From positions 18,576,524 through 18,640,523 of the forward strand of contig CAIIXF020000006.1 of NCBI GenBank assembly GCA_903813345.2: a stretch of DNA of 64,000 bases. The letters run 5' to 3'. Positions 35,501 to 45,425 of the stretch are shown piece after piece; within the stretch, counting starts at the first letter, position 1, and every line of letters starts with the position of its first letter. The translations under genes and the position numbers were made by a program. Under the pieces are notes generated by a model, which saw only the letters and a program-made list of their open reading frames with translations, made no database searches and had not been told where the DNA came from. Origin of the DNA: Owenia fusiformis (taxonomy: Eukaryota > Annelida > Polychaeta > Sabellida > Oweniidae).

Positions 35501-38500
35501 GCTATAACGGAAGCTTGTCTTAAAGCAACACGTACTTTTAACTCTTTGTGTTTTATTGGTATGTACCGTAATGGTCTCAACCCTCTAACTAGTGCCAAAA
35601 TATGGAAAAATATTATAATGCCTTCTGCATTTTATGGTTGTGAACTTTGGTTCAATATTAAACGAAATGAAATGGAAAAGCTCGAGCGTGCTCAACGACA
35701 GGTTGCCAAAAGAATCCAAGGTTTCCCTATAAGAACACCTAGTGCTATAATCTTGAGCACGCTTGGTCTATTGTCCGTTGAGAGTTACATCAATAAAATG
35801 AAATTCCTGTTTCTTGGCAGATTACTGAGAACTGATAATCTATATGTTCAAAAACAGATTTTACTAATTAGAATATCTAGCTTGCTGGTTAGAAACGTTT
35901 TACACCTCAAACAAATGGGCTTTTTGGCTGATATTCTGCAACTTAAAGATTCTTATCCTATTTTATATACTGAGTTTGAACGTTATATTAAAACTACTGT
36001 TGTAATGCATAAATCCAAATGGAAAATGATAGTTAACGCACAAATCTTTTCAAAACAACAGCAATTATGGCACCAAATGCTGGATCAGGATGCCTCTCTA
36101 TATCGCTTTAGAAATAGTCATACAGTGTACGAACCAATAATACATTGGAAATTGGGAATTATTTATCCATCTCACACTTGGAAATTGGGACAGCTTTTAT
36201 CCTTATTAATACTGAACTCAGAAACTGATAGATGCTGTCCTCTTTGCAATAGTGTGACGAATGACATCACAAAACATATATTATTACAGTGTCAAGTACT
36301 ATTTCAAGAAAGAGATAATTTAATGCTGTTGTTGATACATTAGGAGTTGTTGACTCAGTGGCGTTATTTAATACTGATGATGAGATATTTCTTGAAACTA
36401 TTTTAGGTAGCAGAACAGATATGTTATTTGATTGTAATGATTGCATTTGGCAACAATTTTTAATAGTATCTGCGGTGAAAATAGATTATATTCTAAACCA
36501 TGCTGTACTACATTTAAATATGTAAATACATGGAATATTTGTAAATAATGTATATTTATTATTATTATTTTATTTGTCCTTAATTTTGAGTTAAGTTAAA
36601 ATGTTAAATTGTAATCTTCATTTAATGGAGGAAATAAAGAATATACAATACAATACAATACAATACAATACATCACTTACAAGTATTTATTACAGGTCAA
36701 TTCAATTTTTTATATTTCCTTTATTTCATAATACATCATACAAACAGATGCAGGGCCTACGCCGAAGCATTATTGTATTATTACAGGTCGTGTAGTCCAT
36801 TGTTGCTTGATTAATAGCAAAAACGTTGACTTTTGCACGTTGGTTGCGTTGCGCCTTTTTTAATAGATCTTATATCTTAAAAGAGTATCGGTTGAAAAAT
36901 AATCCTAGAATACCTAACATATTTTATCATACCGTGCGCTTATTCAATTTGCAATTCAATCGTAAACTCTGTCTTGAAAAATAATTTTACCAGATTTGTT
37001 GAATTTTCTAGCGGAAATTGCCTGCTCCCCCCCCCTCCGTCCCATTTTCACGATCACCGGGCGTGACATTTGAGGAATACTTTTAAATTAAATCATGTCA
37101 GAAACACTTTAGTAAGTTTTTTTGTTTCCTATCATTCATTAAAATCAATAAGATTTATACCCCCCTTTTATGGTAAAGTAGGGAAAAGGAGATCCATATT
37201 TATCACATGTAACATCCATAATCTAACTTACATATACTCCTCAAAAAAAGTCAAGGACCTCATAGGTTTACATGTTAACCCCCATATTTGTTTAACGACT
37301 GTTTTCTAAGCGGGGAACAAAAGAATTCCCCATAAAGAAAATAAATCTGTATCTTGATTCTATTCACTATAAAGTCCGCAACGTTTCAATGTTATATCTC
37401 CATTACATTGGGTCAAAATTTGATGTTAAAATTGATAAATTTCATGAAATTTAACAAAAATGGCAGATCCCATATTAAACAAATGGGGAATGGTTGGGTT
37501 GCCATAAGTCATATGAGGAACGATCCATCCATCCGATTGCTCTCAAAATTGAGATTGTAAGAGATAATTAAATTTGCTAAATTGTCTACTCGACAAAAAT
37601 ATGATTTAATTGTCCAGGCTTTACAAAAGTTAATGGTTTCAAATTCAATAATTTTTTAATGAACCTCTTATTGAAATAACACAGGTGGTTCAGTGAGGTG
37701 GTCAAAATTACTTTAACGCTCCGTATCGCTAATTTTAACAACATAAGCGAGACATTTAGCATGTAAAATGTAAAATCATTCAATTTTCTACTTAGAAAAT
37801 ATTTTTAATAAATGTTTTGCTGAATAGATATTCCAAAATCTGAGTTGCCCCTAAGCCACCATTCCCCATTTGTTTAACATGGGATCTGCCATTTTTGTTA
37901 CATTTAATGAAATTCATCAATTTTGACATCAAATTTTGACACAATGCAGTCAATATGGTACAACGAAAATGGGACTTCTGCGCATGTTAAAATTTTTCGT
38001 CAAAACTCAACTTTTGTTCAAGTTGATACGATTGTCTTTCGAACTAGAGACTTACCTCATTCGAAAGATCATAAAAGACTTTATCTATACTGAAAATCTT
38101 AGATCCAAACATAGTAGAATACGCCGTCAGTCCGCATTTGATTTTTTGAAGTGAGTTTCAAGTCGTAGATCGTCAGATTTCTCCGACTGATATCGGGTTA
38201 TCTCAAATTGGTTCGTTTATAAATACGAATTTCTTTACCGTTGTAAGGCGCATGCGCAAAATTGATTTATAAAACGTTATTGGTTGATGGTTTTTCTCCT
38301 GAGCATGCTTGAAGTCCGATGACACTTATGACGAAGACCGGAGCAAACATTACTAGCTCTCGAACGAAATTCCAAGATTCAGATCATTTCGCCGTGTTTG
38401 CTAAGCGTAGCTGTTTTGAGTAGATCAGGTACCTGTTTTAGACACAACATTGATTTAGCTTGACATTGATGTGCTCATTGGCACTTTTGAGCATGTTAAT

Positions 38501-41500
38501 ACAAGTTTTTACACTCTTAGCACGAGACGGGTTTTCGAAAAATCTGTTATCTGATTCACTCGATTATCGTATGGATATGTATTTCTGCTGACATTTCAAC
38601 ACCACATCACATAGAATTACGATGCAGAATGATAATAAAACACAAAACAACGACTAAATTCCACTTGTTATTTCACAGGAGGTAAAAATGCAAACTGCCT
38701 AGATTCTTTGTAAGGGTCGTCAGACATCGGATTGGCCGCCATATTTGAAATTAAAATATCACTAAATAGAGGTCTGCGCATGTCTCAACATTTCGACTGA
38801 ATGTAATGGAGATACAAACATTGATCACGTTGCGGACTTTATAGGGAATAGAATCAAGATACAGATTTATTTTCTTTATTGGGATTTCTTTTGTTCCCCG
38901 CTTAGAAAACAGTCGTTAAACAAATATGGGGGTTAACATGTAAACCTATGAGGTCCTTAACTTTTTTTGAGGAGTATATTATGGATTTAGCCATTCCGTA
39001 CCCGTTTCATTTTCAGAGGTGTGCATAGAATCGAAAAGATTCTTGCACACTGGCCTGGTCCTGCAAGTGTATCTGTTATTGGAACTGATGACGAAGTTAA
39101 AAAATTCCTGAATACGATACACTCTTGGAAACGAAACAATGTTGGAATACATGTAGTGTATCAAAGAAATACAGTTAGTTTCACTTGCCGATGAGCTAAA
39201 ATTGCCCCAGCCACGATGACTGCAATAAATAGAGACAATGTCCGCTTAGTAACCATATTTTGATATCATCCTTAAGCTTATAGTAAATATTATTTGTGGA
39301 AAGAATATATAGCTGGGGCCCATAACATTTCCAGAACCTTAGAATATTCCATATCAGTTGTACAGGGTGTCCATAACGTCGATTTACAATTTCAATAAAA
39401 AGTGTGTGTAAATTGTAAAATGACTTTATGGACGAAAATTGCATTTTCAGAAGAATCATTTCTTATCAATTTTCAAGTGTTATAGTTGAAGAAACCAAAG
39501 CCTATTGATAATAATAATAACCTGATTATTGAGACCTACCTTTAAAATTAGGTCAAATTAGGCCCATTTGAGGCCCTAGTCCCAAATCGTCCATGTTGGT
39601 TATTGGGAATATGAATTCGTTAATAATTCTCATACATTTTTCTGCATTTTTGTAGACATATTACCCAGTTAACTTTATGAGAAATGTTGCTCTCTATGGC
39701 GCTAATACTTCCCATATTTGGATGGTTGATGTAGATTTTACTCCAAATAAGGATGCATATCAGCTTTTAAAGATGCACATACCTCGGTTTGACTGGACAA
39801 CAACTCGACCGGTATGTACATATAATAAAAGAAAGACGCAAAAATATAGTTTAATTAAAAAGTCTACGAAACCAAATTTGTTTAGCTGTGTAGAAAAGTC
39901 GGCCTTCACTCGTTTTGCCGATCAATCCATCCATCCGTCCGAAGGACGTTGATCCATTTGTCTATCAGGGCTATAACTCTGTCGATCATTTCATTAAGGA
40001 GTGCATAATAATTGGGCATTCAATCTGGTCTAATTCATGGAGAGAGAGCACGAAACGGAGGTGATTGGATTTTTATTGACATTCTATCCAACGATAGCAA
40101 AAGACTCTTCTCGAGAATGAATCTGCATGCTTTACAGTTAACAATACAACGAAAAGTCTAAATATATTATCATCTATTTTACTTAATACAATTCCAGGCT
40201 TTGGTTACATCAGCATTAGAGACGAAATTGAATGTAGGGGGAGTGCCCGAGAATAAGACAAAACTGTTGGAGAAGTTGTTGGAAAATAATAGAACAATAG
40301 AGACATTCGGGTAATGTGTGTGTAAAAATTATTTTAATGGATGCAAATGTAGCTGTATTTGAATTAGAAAAATCGACGGATAATATTTTAAGTTTCAAAG
40401 CAACATTTGAGAGAACCTTAGAACCAGAGAACCCGAGGGTGGAATTTGCTCTATGAAAATTTAGCACAAAAATCAGAATGGGGCCATTCTTAGACTGATT
40501 TTAGAGTTGAATAAATTAGAAAATTAGAAATGGCTTCAAGTCAATTTGGATCTTGCACATTTTGACAATTTGTTTATGTTACCCGAAACAATCTTTGTGT
40601 TAAGTATAATCTGCAGAATTGTCACTGTGAGGCATCACGGTCTCCTTTCAATTCATCTCAGAAACCAGTTCCAAATAGTTTCAAATCATAACAATGCCAT
40701 GAGCATCAAAAGTGATCAGAAATCTTGCATTTGCAGCTTAACCAGATGCCCTCAATGCCAAGTTAACACAGACTGGCACAAGTTTATGACTGTCGCCGAA
40801 GTATACAAGGTAATACAAATAAGTGAGACTATGAAGGTCTATAGAGATTTAAAGTTTTCCTTAAAATCCTGAATTACTGAGTATCTCGTTAACGTATCCC
40901 TATCATGCCCAGTTTTTCAAAAATCTAAAAACTTCATTGCTTTTCAAGGAAAAGTCAGAGAGATGTGGAGACAAAAAATTTATATAATCTTTCATTGATG
41001 AGGTTAATAGGTTATACGAGGCCCGATCAGAAAGTAAGTAACCAACTGCTCTCATTTTTTCATACTTTATTCAATCACATTGGAATTTTCACAGATGATG
41101 CAGCAAATATGAAACTATTAAATAAGATCAATGACAATAGGTTAGCTTCAATTACATTGTTATGTGTGTTGTTATGGTGACAATTGCTTTGGGTAGGCGG
41201 GGCACCCTTTTGAAAGCGGGTTTGGAAGATAATTTGTAGTTTTTTTTATATACTGTATACCTCCAAATGGCCTCACATTTTTATGCAAGACTGCATAATT
41301 TGTTTTATGTGATTATCACAATGGTAACTACATTCCATTGTCCCATTATGAGTCATCGACACAAAGAAATCAAGGATATTTTTGTTTCATATCAATGATG
41401 GTTGCAGTTCAGTCACAGTTTCAGTCAAGTCAAATGTGGTTGAAAGGGGATTTTCCTGGCTTGACGACAATGCTGCACCCCAAATAGCTCACATTACCGA

Positions 41501-42972
41501 AGATGCAGTCGATGGAGCCTTCTCCGTGGCCACACAACTTCCCCAGGCTCCCTAGTCCCCAGACCTGGCACCATGCGATTAATAATAATAAAGATGTCGT
41601 TACAATGTATGGAGAATCCGTTTTTGACAGCAATGACGCCGTCATTAAAGCTTTCAATGGCAGTTTGCAGTCACTGAACAGCATGTGAATGGTGACCTGT
41701 TGCACGTCTTTAAGGACAGAGTGAAACGTTGCCTTAACTGCATTGACTTTGGTAGTAATTATTTTGGGAGGACTAGGAATTAAAATGTAGTCATACATGT
41801 AAATTTGATATATTTTGGGGTATAACAACATGTAGAAAAACTCTACTAATTATCTCCAAACGCCACTTACAAAAGGGTGTCCCGCCTACTCAAAACAATT
41901 GTCACCATAGCAACAGCCATAACAATGAAATTGACGCTAACCCATTGCCTTTGGTCTTGTTTAATAGGTCAATATTTTCTACATCCTCTGTGAAAATGTC
42001 AATGTGATTGAATAAAGTATGGAAAAATAAGAGCACTTGGTTACTTACTTTCTGATCGGGCCTCGTACACTTATATTGCGATAATCGTTATATATAATTA
42101 TATAATTATTATAGATACAAGGAGGGGGAGATTTTGAGCCTTATGTTGTTGTACAAAGAAAGACCAGCCCTGCTTATGATGAACGTTTGATAGCTAGGCA
42201 TATGAACAAAATACTATATGATTACGAATTATATGTTTTGAAGTAAGTAACGTATATCTCATTTGGATATTTTATATCGTATATTTTAATAGATTAGTGT
42301 CACCTTGGCCACCTTTATATGCATACTCTACACGTACATGACCATCAAGATCTACCATGTTTATCTTAATGGATTACCAGTTACTATGTATAATGTAATC
42401 GTTGTTTTGACTGATTTAAAAATATGCACGTTTTTTGGCCCAACTTGTATGTACATGTATTTGTATTTTTAGGTATGAATTCTATGTTTTACCAGATGTA
42501 TACATCGTTCATGAACCACACAAACGGATAAAGCAACCAAAGTCTGTATGGAAGTAAATGTTTTTTCTACATCTACATCAATAATCCGCAAAAGGCTAAT
42601 ATGATTTATCATATCATGCATGACAAACTACTTTTATTTTTATATATGTATGTACACAAATATATATATACTTGTTTATTACTTATATGTACAAATACAT
42701 GTACTTAAGTTTACTACATATATTATACAGATACATGTTATATACTATGATATAATGAATGATCCTCCCTAATAGGCGGCCTCGGGTTATTAATTTGATT
42801 AATTAATACTTAACCCCAGTTTTTTTGCTCAGAACAGAAATTGGCAATCATACTATTTTTAAAGAAGTTCCAGTCATAATCGCAATATGTTTTTGATTTA
42901 AGTTTATTTTTCAGGTGTATGGAGAAAATTGCAAAGCAGATCGTCAGAGAGGTTGACAGGAAGAAATCATAG
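23318..42972 (+). CDS. B4GAT1: Glycosyltransferase family 49 (beta-1,4-glucuronyltransferase 1/LARGE-like)
   Basis: Nine exons with consistent phases give 1,257 nt, 418 residues plus stop, close to the usual B4GAT1 length of about 415. The N-terminus is a Golgi type II anchor: basic PRFTRSCK then a hydrophobic stretch at about residues 12-27. The catalytic domain has the DVD metal-binding motif at residues 241-243 (exon 4), preceded by FMRNVAL. The C-terminal half has FEPYVVVQRK, a YDERLIARHMNK segment and YEFYVLPDVYIVHEPH, all family 49 hallmarks. The family transfers glucuronic acid to xylose on matriglycan-type O-glycans, using UDP-glucuronate (established). The exact acceptor here is unknown. 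Intron 2 is 14.4 kb and packed with nested mobile elements; intron 6 contains a mariner element. The coding exons show no damage. Confidence 0.85.
23690..24270. repeat. ~40-bp minisatellite with CCAAT-like cores, in GT49 intron 1
   Basis: About 13 diverged units of the form TTTAAATCTGATTGGTCGAGTG then CTTCCTGCTTAAACTCATC. Each carries ATTGG, an inverted CCAAT box. It lies just upstream of exon 2. Confidence 0.85.
24329..24614 (+). CDS. B4GAT1: GT49 exon 2 (stem region and start of lumenal domain)
   Basis: The acceptor is ATATTTACAG. The charged stem is followed by VTYFVFPFSYDPLPIDVTL, the start of the GT49 domain. It ends in phase 2 before GTTTGTTG. Confidence 0.8.
25493..25752 (+). repeat. 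260-bp target duplication, left copy
   Basis: Matches 36670-36929. It belongs to the foldback right arm and was duplicated when the retrotransposon inserted. Confidence 0.75.
25753..25963 (+). pseudogene. LINE ORF1, C-terminal remnant
   Basis: The open frame enters from the target duplication at 25649, but only 25753 onward belongs to the retrotransposon. It includes FWPKGIISKEW and ends at TAG 25961-25963, overlapping the start of ORF2 by a few bases. Its 5' part was lost at insertion. Confidence 0.6.
25947..28201 (+). pseudogene. LINE ORF2: endonuclease and N-terminal reverse transcriptase
   Basis: The APE-type endonuclease comes first: LNLMSWNVQG, IQEHW, IIAGDFNAH, SCIDFIII and SNHNPI, so the Asn, Glu, Asp-x-Asn and final His are present. 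The reverse transcriptase follows: NNKAPGLD, ISLYKGKKK, NYRGLTL, then LDNLQAFD and NQGCGQG. It reaches the catalytic VADD motif at about 28192-28203, where the Polinton-like element cut in. The frame continues into the insert and stops at 28293-28295. The protein is therefore cut just at its active site. Confidence 0.8.
28202..28207. repeat. 6-bp target duplication TACTAC, left
   Basis: Identical to 35239-35244, and lies in the catalytic VADD/TT codons of the LINE reverse transcriptase. Confidence 0.85.
28208..29541. repeat. Left terminal inverted repeat of the Polinton-like element
   Basis: It matches the inverse of 33474-35238 from the first base to the CCTGGCTGTTT motif at its inner end. 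It holds TGACGTCA at 28296-28303, a GGACGTCA variant at 28434-28441 and several ATTGG boxes. Confidence 0.85.
29718..30092 (+). CDS. Small basic protein of the Polinton-like element (124 residues)
   Basis: I chose the ATG at 29718 because it has an ACC before it and because the ~36 codons upstream lack another Met. The protein begins MKLVPYVDNAEKW, has a charged helical middle (QAVVDRAKAQIEHQKNKAEE), and ends in Lys/Arg clusters and LYRPPGIPARGRKMK. The basic, Pro-Arg-rich tail suggests a DNA-binding or virion-core/minor-structural role, but I recognise no family. It is the first gene inside the left terminal repeat and converges on the ATPase gene. No signal peptide or membrane segment. Confidence 0.6.
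   Translation: MKLVPYVDNAEKWHRLIKAARENRLSTQVGFGKNRASYVPVSAIKEPVRVVSPMQAVVDRAKAQIEHQKNKAEENYPYHTKVYKLKKPRKDGVSKAVFKKKNIRKTRFDLYRPPGIPARGRKMK
30382..32061 (-). CDS. Packaging-type ATPase (A32/FtsK-HerA class) with zinc fingers
   Basis: 559 residues from the ATG at 32061, uninterrupted. A C2H2-like finger sits at residues 9-29 (CECGKTFSHATSMYRHKRIDH). The ATPase core follows with a Walker A motif GPTGSGKS at 76-83, a Walker B motif LIIFDD at 148-153, and VICLMQNLFHHGR at about 179-191, as in DNA-packaging ATPases of Polintons and large DNA viruses. A second C-x2-C...H-x3-HC motif lies at about 369-389. A helical domain follows (SSKKAVERVRQKSVFGARR, later TQSRAVKKTLNKY), and the protein ends in an acidic Ser/Glu/Asp tail from about 520. 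In the family the enzyme pumps DNA into capsids (established). The fused fingers and C-terminal domain are unusual, and their role is unknown. Confidence 0.8.
   Translation of the reverse strand: MPHSSSYSCECGKTFSHATSMYRHKRIDHGPKKRIMAPSCERHHGGFYSMTNSAANPCNGDRTKMLHHPFTMMVVGPTGSGKSTYVRELIENMEKKITPSPQRIIWCFGQWQPMYVNIKTRFPNIEFIMGIPESLGDQSFLDVNVRNLIIFDDLMADMTKDKRISELYTKGSHHRNLSVICLMQNLFHHGRESRTMSLNCHYIVLYKNPRDRQQVAVLAHQMYPGNSKKLLDAYEKATQHPYGHLLVDLKQETPENMRLYDVAAATIEQPIGISSALYSHGKEDQTPMYSTIPCNSEDISRGVNLNQEPFDNINRADYITTPIAPESKMNPSMHFMANPAIYNTMNPSMGYTMNNQPNIPAKTMSTPHCTDCGVVMLSPLDVREHRRHCPELRESDENDVMRCDFHTEDLKDNVTFNRIKDKVIDELQDDWDELVEKYKERGISSKKAVERVRQKSVFGARRLFLKHYGELLSYILGLRYSEVHRDIMDEVEALLAKGMTQSRAVKKTLNKYSYLAGELFADDESTSEESSDEQQQQSDNEKHSTSEDESDSERNEDNR
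32165..32755. repeat. 22-bp minisatellite in the Polinton-like element
   Basis: About 25 units of AGTGAACATGCTACTGAACAAT, with point changes and some shortened units. It lies just upstream of the ATPase start. Confidence 0.9.
32760..33450. repeat. AT-rich tandem repeat, ~90-120-bp units
   Basis: About six diverged units contain AAAATTGAAAATTTTTG, CAAAAATGAAGTGT and GCTGAAATAAGTGAAAA. A 138-codon minus-strand frame here is a by-product of the repeat. Confidence 0.8.
33474..35238. repeat. Right terminal inverted repeat, longer than the left
   Basis: It matches the left repeat in inverse order but is about 430 bp longer. An extra block (about 34433-34770) resembles material nearer the inner end, and a 57-bp module with TGACGTCA is doubled at about 35074-35187 (sites at 35086-35093 and 35143-35150). 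Confidence 0.8.
35239..35244. repeat. 6-bp target duplication TACTAC, right
   Basis: Identical to 28202-28207. LINE coding sequence resumes here. Confidence 0.85.
35239..36525 (+). pseudogene. LINE ORF2: C-terminal reverse transcriptase part
   Basis: Coding resumes directly after the insertion with TPNELQKLLDIV and KCKSAILIYD. The thumb region follows (about 35600-35760), then a zinc-binding segment CCPLCNS...ITKHILLQC near 36232-36297. The frame breaks near 36320-36340, where the remaining ~65 codons move to another frame and end about 36525. Coding on the two sides of the insert is in phase once the insert and one 6-bp flank are left out. That shows the insertion is younger than the LINE. 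Confidence 0.75.
36670..36929 (+). repeat. 260-bp target duplication, right copy
   Basis: Matches 25493-25752 and follows directly on the (ACAAT)n tail of the retrotransposon. Confidence 0.75.
37235..38976. mobile_element. 1.74-kb Tc1-like inverted-repeat element with an inner hairpin
   Basis: The ends are TACTCCTCAAAAAAAGTCAA and its inverse, flanked by TA on both sides (37233-37234, 38977-38978). The arms are about 190 bp. Inside, 37390-37500 and 37855-37950 form a second inverted pair (around CATTTTTGTTA and CCATTTGTTTAA), which suggests a smaller element within. No transposase is left. It sits between the foldback and GT49 exon 3. Confidence 0.7.
39017..39173 (+). CDS. B4GAT1: GT49 exon 3
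   Basis: The acceptor is TTTCATTTTCAG. It encodes HRIEKILAHWPGPASVSV and joins exon 2 in phase across the 14.4-kb intron. The donor is GTTAGT. Confidence 0.85.
39656..39811 (+). CDS. B4GAT1: GT49 exon 4 with the DVD motif
   Basis: 52 codons between TTTTTGTAG and GTATGTAC. It holds FMRNVALYGA and HIWMVDVDFTPN; the DVD binds the metal-nucleotide sugar. Confidence 0.9.
40198..40310 (+). CDS. B4GAT1: GT49 exon 5
   Basis: The acceptor is ACAATTCCAG. The translation is ALVTSALETK, then a Lys-rich helix ending ENNRTIETF. Ends in phase 2 before GTAATG. Confidence 0.8.
40737..40809 (+). CDS. B4GAT1: GT49 exon 6
   Basis: The acceptor is TTGCATTTGCAG. It encodes RCPQCQVNTDWHKFM with the family's C-x2-C pair. 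The donor is GTAATA. Confidence 0.8.
41017..42065. mobile_element. Mariner-like element, 1,049 bp, decayed
   Basis: The ends are CGAGGCCCGATCAGAAAGTA and its inverse, with TA flanks (41015-41016, 42066-42067). The arms are about 220 bp. The core at 41460-41780 still shows transposase C-terminal text (LDDNAAP, then SPDLAPCD and CIDFGSNYFGR) with several stops. It lies in GT49 intron 6. Confidence 0.8.
42115..42242 (+). CDS. B4GAT1: GT49 exon 7
   Basis: It encodes GGGDFEPYVVVQRKTSPAYD and the RLIARHMNK segment. Ends in phase 2 before GTAAGT. The mariner insertion ends just 50 bp before its acceptor. Confidence 0.85.
42473..42553 (+). CDS. B4GAT1: GT49 exon 8
   Basis: It encodes YEFYVLPDVYIVHEPHKR between TTGTATTTTTAG and GTAAATG; the His-x3-His is a family feature. 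Confidence 0.85.
42915..42972 (+). CDS. B4GAT1: GT49 exon 9 with stop
   Basis: Acceptor TTTATTTTTCAG. Eighteen codons rich in Lys and Arg end at TAG 42970-42972. Confidence 0.75.
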
Positions 42973-44990
42973 TACATCATGAAAAGGCTCATGTCATCTC
43001 ATTCAACTTGTAAGACTGTAAGACTAAATCATCACAATCATGTTAATGGATATATGGGGCATGAACAACTTGTGTGAACCCTAATTCTTCAAGAGTAATA
43101 TGGGCAATTTGAGGAGTGGGAAGAAGCATTGCCATAATGGAAGATAACTCTCCGCTTTTTTGAGTCATGATTGTGACTTTGAGAGTCTGACCAATGATTT
43201 AAGAAAATTGAGCAAGGTACACTCTTATATCACAACACAGATGTTACTTTAGAAACTAAAGTTAGAAATATTTGAAAAAATAAAAAATCACAGAAATTTG
43301 TCCACCAAATAGGTATTAATTAACCATACTTTAAAATAAAAATGAATTCAAGTTTTGCTAGACCCGCCACGCCATTTGTCATGTTGCTATAGCAACAATA
43401 ATTATACATTGTGACATCATATGACAATGAGATTGTTCACTTTCTTTATTGCCATAATTATGATGAATTCCAGTTTTAGCTCACATGGTTAGCTTTTGTA
43501 ATCGCTCACTTGTCCGTCTGTCTATCCGTGCGTGCGTGAGTCCGTCCGTCCGTGCGTCCGTCCGTTAACAATAGTGGCACGTTTTAAAACCTCTGTCGAT
43601 AGGATTCCTGTTTTAAGTTATTTCTGTTCAACATCAATACTATTCTGGCAGAAAGTTCAAAGCTAATCGTTTTCTTCGGATTACAATGTTTTTTTAACTT
43701 ATCAGCATGAATATAGGGTTGGGACCTCAAAACCACGGAATGCCGGAGCGGCACCCTTGGGCAACTCTCTACAAACCATTTCTTATACCCCCTAAGAAAA
43801 TCTACTGGGGGTACTATAATACACCTTTATATATCAGACACTAATAAAGATATAGACTTGAAATCTTCAGGAATTAGTTTAAGTATAATGCTTAATCTGT
43901 ATGGTGAAAATCAAGAAAAAATCTTAATCCGTTGCTATAGCAACAGTAATAGATCACTATTAGTTACCTTAGAAATGTATTATTTTGTGGGTTTTCAGCA
44001 TTTTCTTCATATTCTTGATTCTTAAACTATCTTAAACTATCTGAAGCACATAGCATGTTTAGAGGTGAAGATAAAATAATTCATCATATCATTTATGTAA
44101 TATGTCTAACAATTCAGTTGCTATGGCAACATCACTTGATAATCAGCTTCTTACATTTCACTTTCTTTAATGAGTATAAAGGTGGTCCAAAATAACACTT
44201 TTTCTAAAGGTATGTTCTCTAGGTAAAGAAGCTCTTTTAGAAGTAAATAGTCACTTGAATTTGTTAAAAATGTATATCTTTGAGTTGTAGAACCCCTCCC
44301 CACAGCCCCAAAAATGTGATGATTGGTGAAAACTGGCAAAAAAACATTTCATTTTCTAGGTTCAAACTAAAAATGCATTGGGATGCAACACTTATTAGTA
44401 TTCAAGGAACATCTAATGACTTTGTCTGATATAACAATATGAAGATTTTAATTATTAGATGATGGGAAGTATTTTATTTGAAACATTTTAGAATCCTATC
44501 CCATAAAAATGTTGGAAAGAGGGTGTGGTCAATTTTGCCATTTCGCAGCATTTAAAGTTAGAAATATATACAAACCAAGGCATTAAAACATCTTCAAATG
44601 TTAAGTATATAGGACACTATATTTTATATGTTAATCTTGTATTAATTAGTACAAGTCTGAAATCCAATGCAATCATACAGTGGAGACTAGCAAGGTTTGC
44701 ATACAATCCAGACAATGGAATCTTTTACAACCCATTCAGCAGAATCATTTACAATTTAGAGCCAGGGTTTTGAAAACTAGCTAAAATGTTTATAATTGAA
44801 AACAACTAAAGATGGCTTTCCATTGGTCAACCAAGCAGCAATATGCATTAAGTCTGACCAGGTTTGCCATTGCTCACAGCTGCAAGTGTGACGTGTGAAC
44901 AGTTGCCGCCAACATTTGGTTCTCAACATTCGTGGTTAGATCGTCAACTTGCCACTAACTCCAGAAACCACTTACTCAACATACAATATA

Positions 44991-45425
44991 CCAAAGATGC
45001 CACCTCACACAAGCACACTCACTCACCCAAAGATGCCACCTCACACGAGCACACTCACTCACCCAAAGATGCCACCTTACACGAGCACACTCACTCACCC
45101 AAAGATGCCTCCTCACACGAGCACACTCACTCACCCAAAGATGCCACCTCATACAAGCACACTCAGTCACCCAAAGATGCCACCTTACACGAGCATACTC
45201 ACTCATCCAAAGATGCCACCTCATACGAGCACACTCACTCACCCAAAGATGCCACCTTACACAAGCACACTCACTCACCCAAAGATGCCACCTCACACGA
45301 GCACACTCACACATCCAAAGATGCCACCTTACACGAGCACACTCACTCACCCAAAGATGCCACCTTATACGAGCACACTCACTCATTCAAAGATGCCACC
45401 TTACACGAGCACACTCACTCACACT
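44991..45425. repeat. 36-bp minisatellite, about 12 units
   Basis: Unit: CCAAAGATGCCACCTCACAC followed by GAGCACACTCACTCAC. The period is a multiple of three and lacks stops, so three frames stay open over 136-187 codons and mimic His/Thr-rich or Trp/Arg/Cys-rich proteins. Nothing else supports coding. Confidence 0.9.

Larger units (their letters stand above)
25753..36669 (+). mobile_element. Non-LTR retrotransposon (Jockey/CR1-like), 5'-truncated, interrupted by a Polinton
   Basis: Without the inner insertion it is about 3.9 kb. It starts inside ORF1, continues with an endonuclease-reverse transcriptase ORF, and ends in a short 3' region and an ACAAT-type tail (about 36642-36669). It lies between 260-bp direct repeats. 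The Polinton-like element at 28208-35238 splits its reverse transcriptase. Confidence 0.8.
24769..37066. mobile_element. Foldback element split by later insertions
   Basis: The left end TCACACCCGGTGATCGTGA and the right end TTCACGATCACCGGGCGTGA are inverted. The left arm is 24769-25210. The right arm starts near 25370, runs to 25752 and resumes at 36930-37066; its two parts meet without loss when compared with the left arm. The original element was about 1.1-1.4 kb, with G/C homopolymer stretches of GGGACGGAGGGGG type. The non-LTR retrotransposon inserted in its right arm. A possible 3-bp CAT flank is too short to be sure. Confidence 0.7.
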
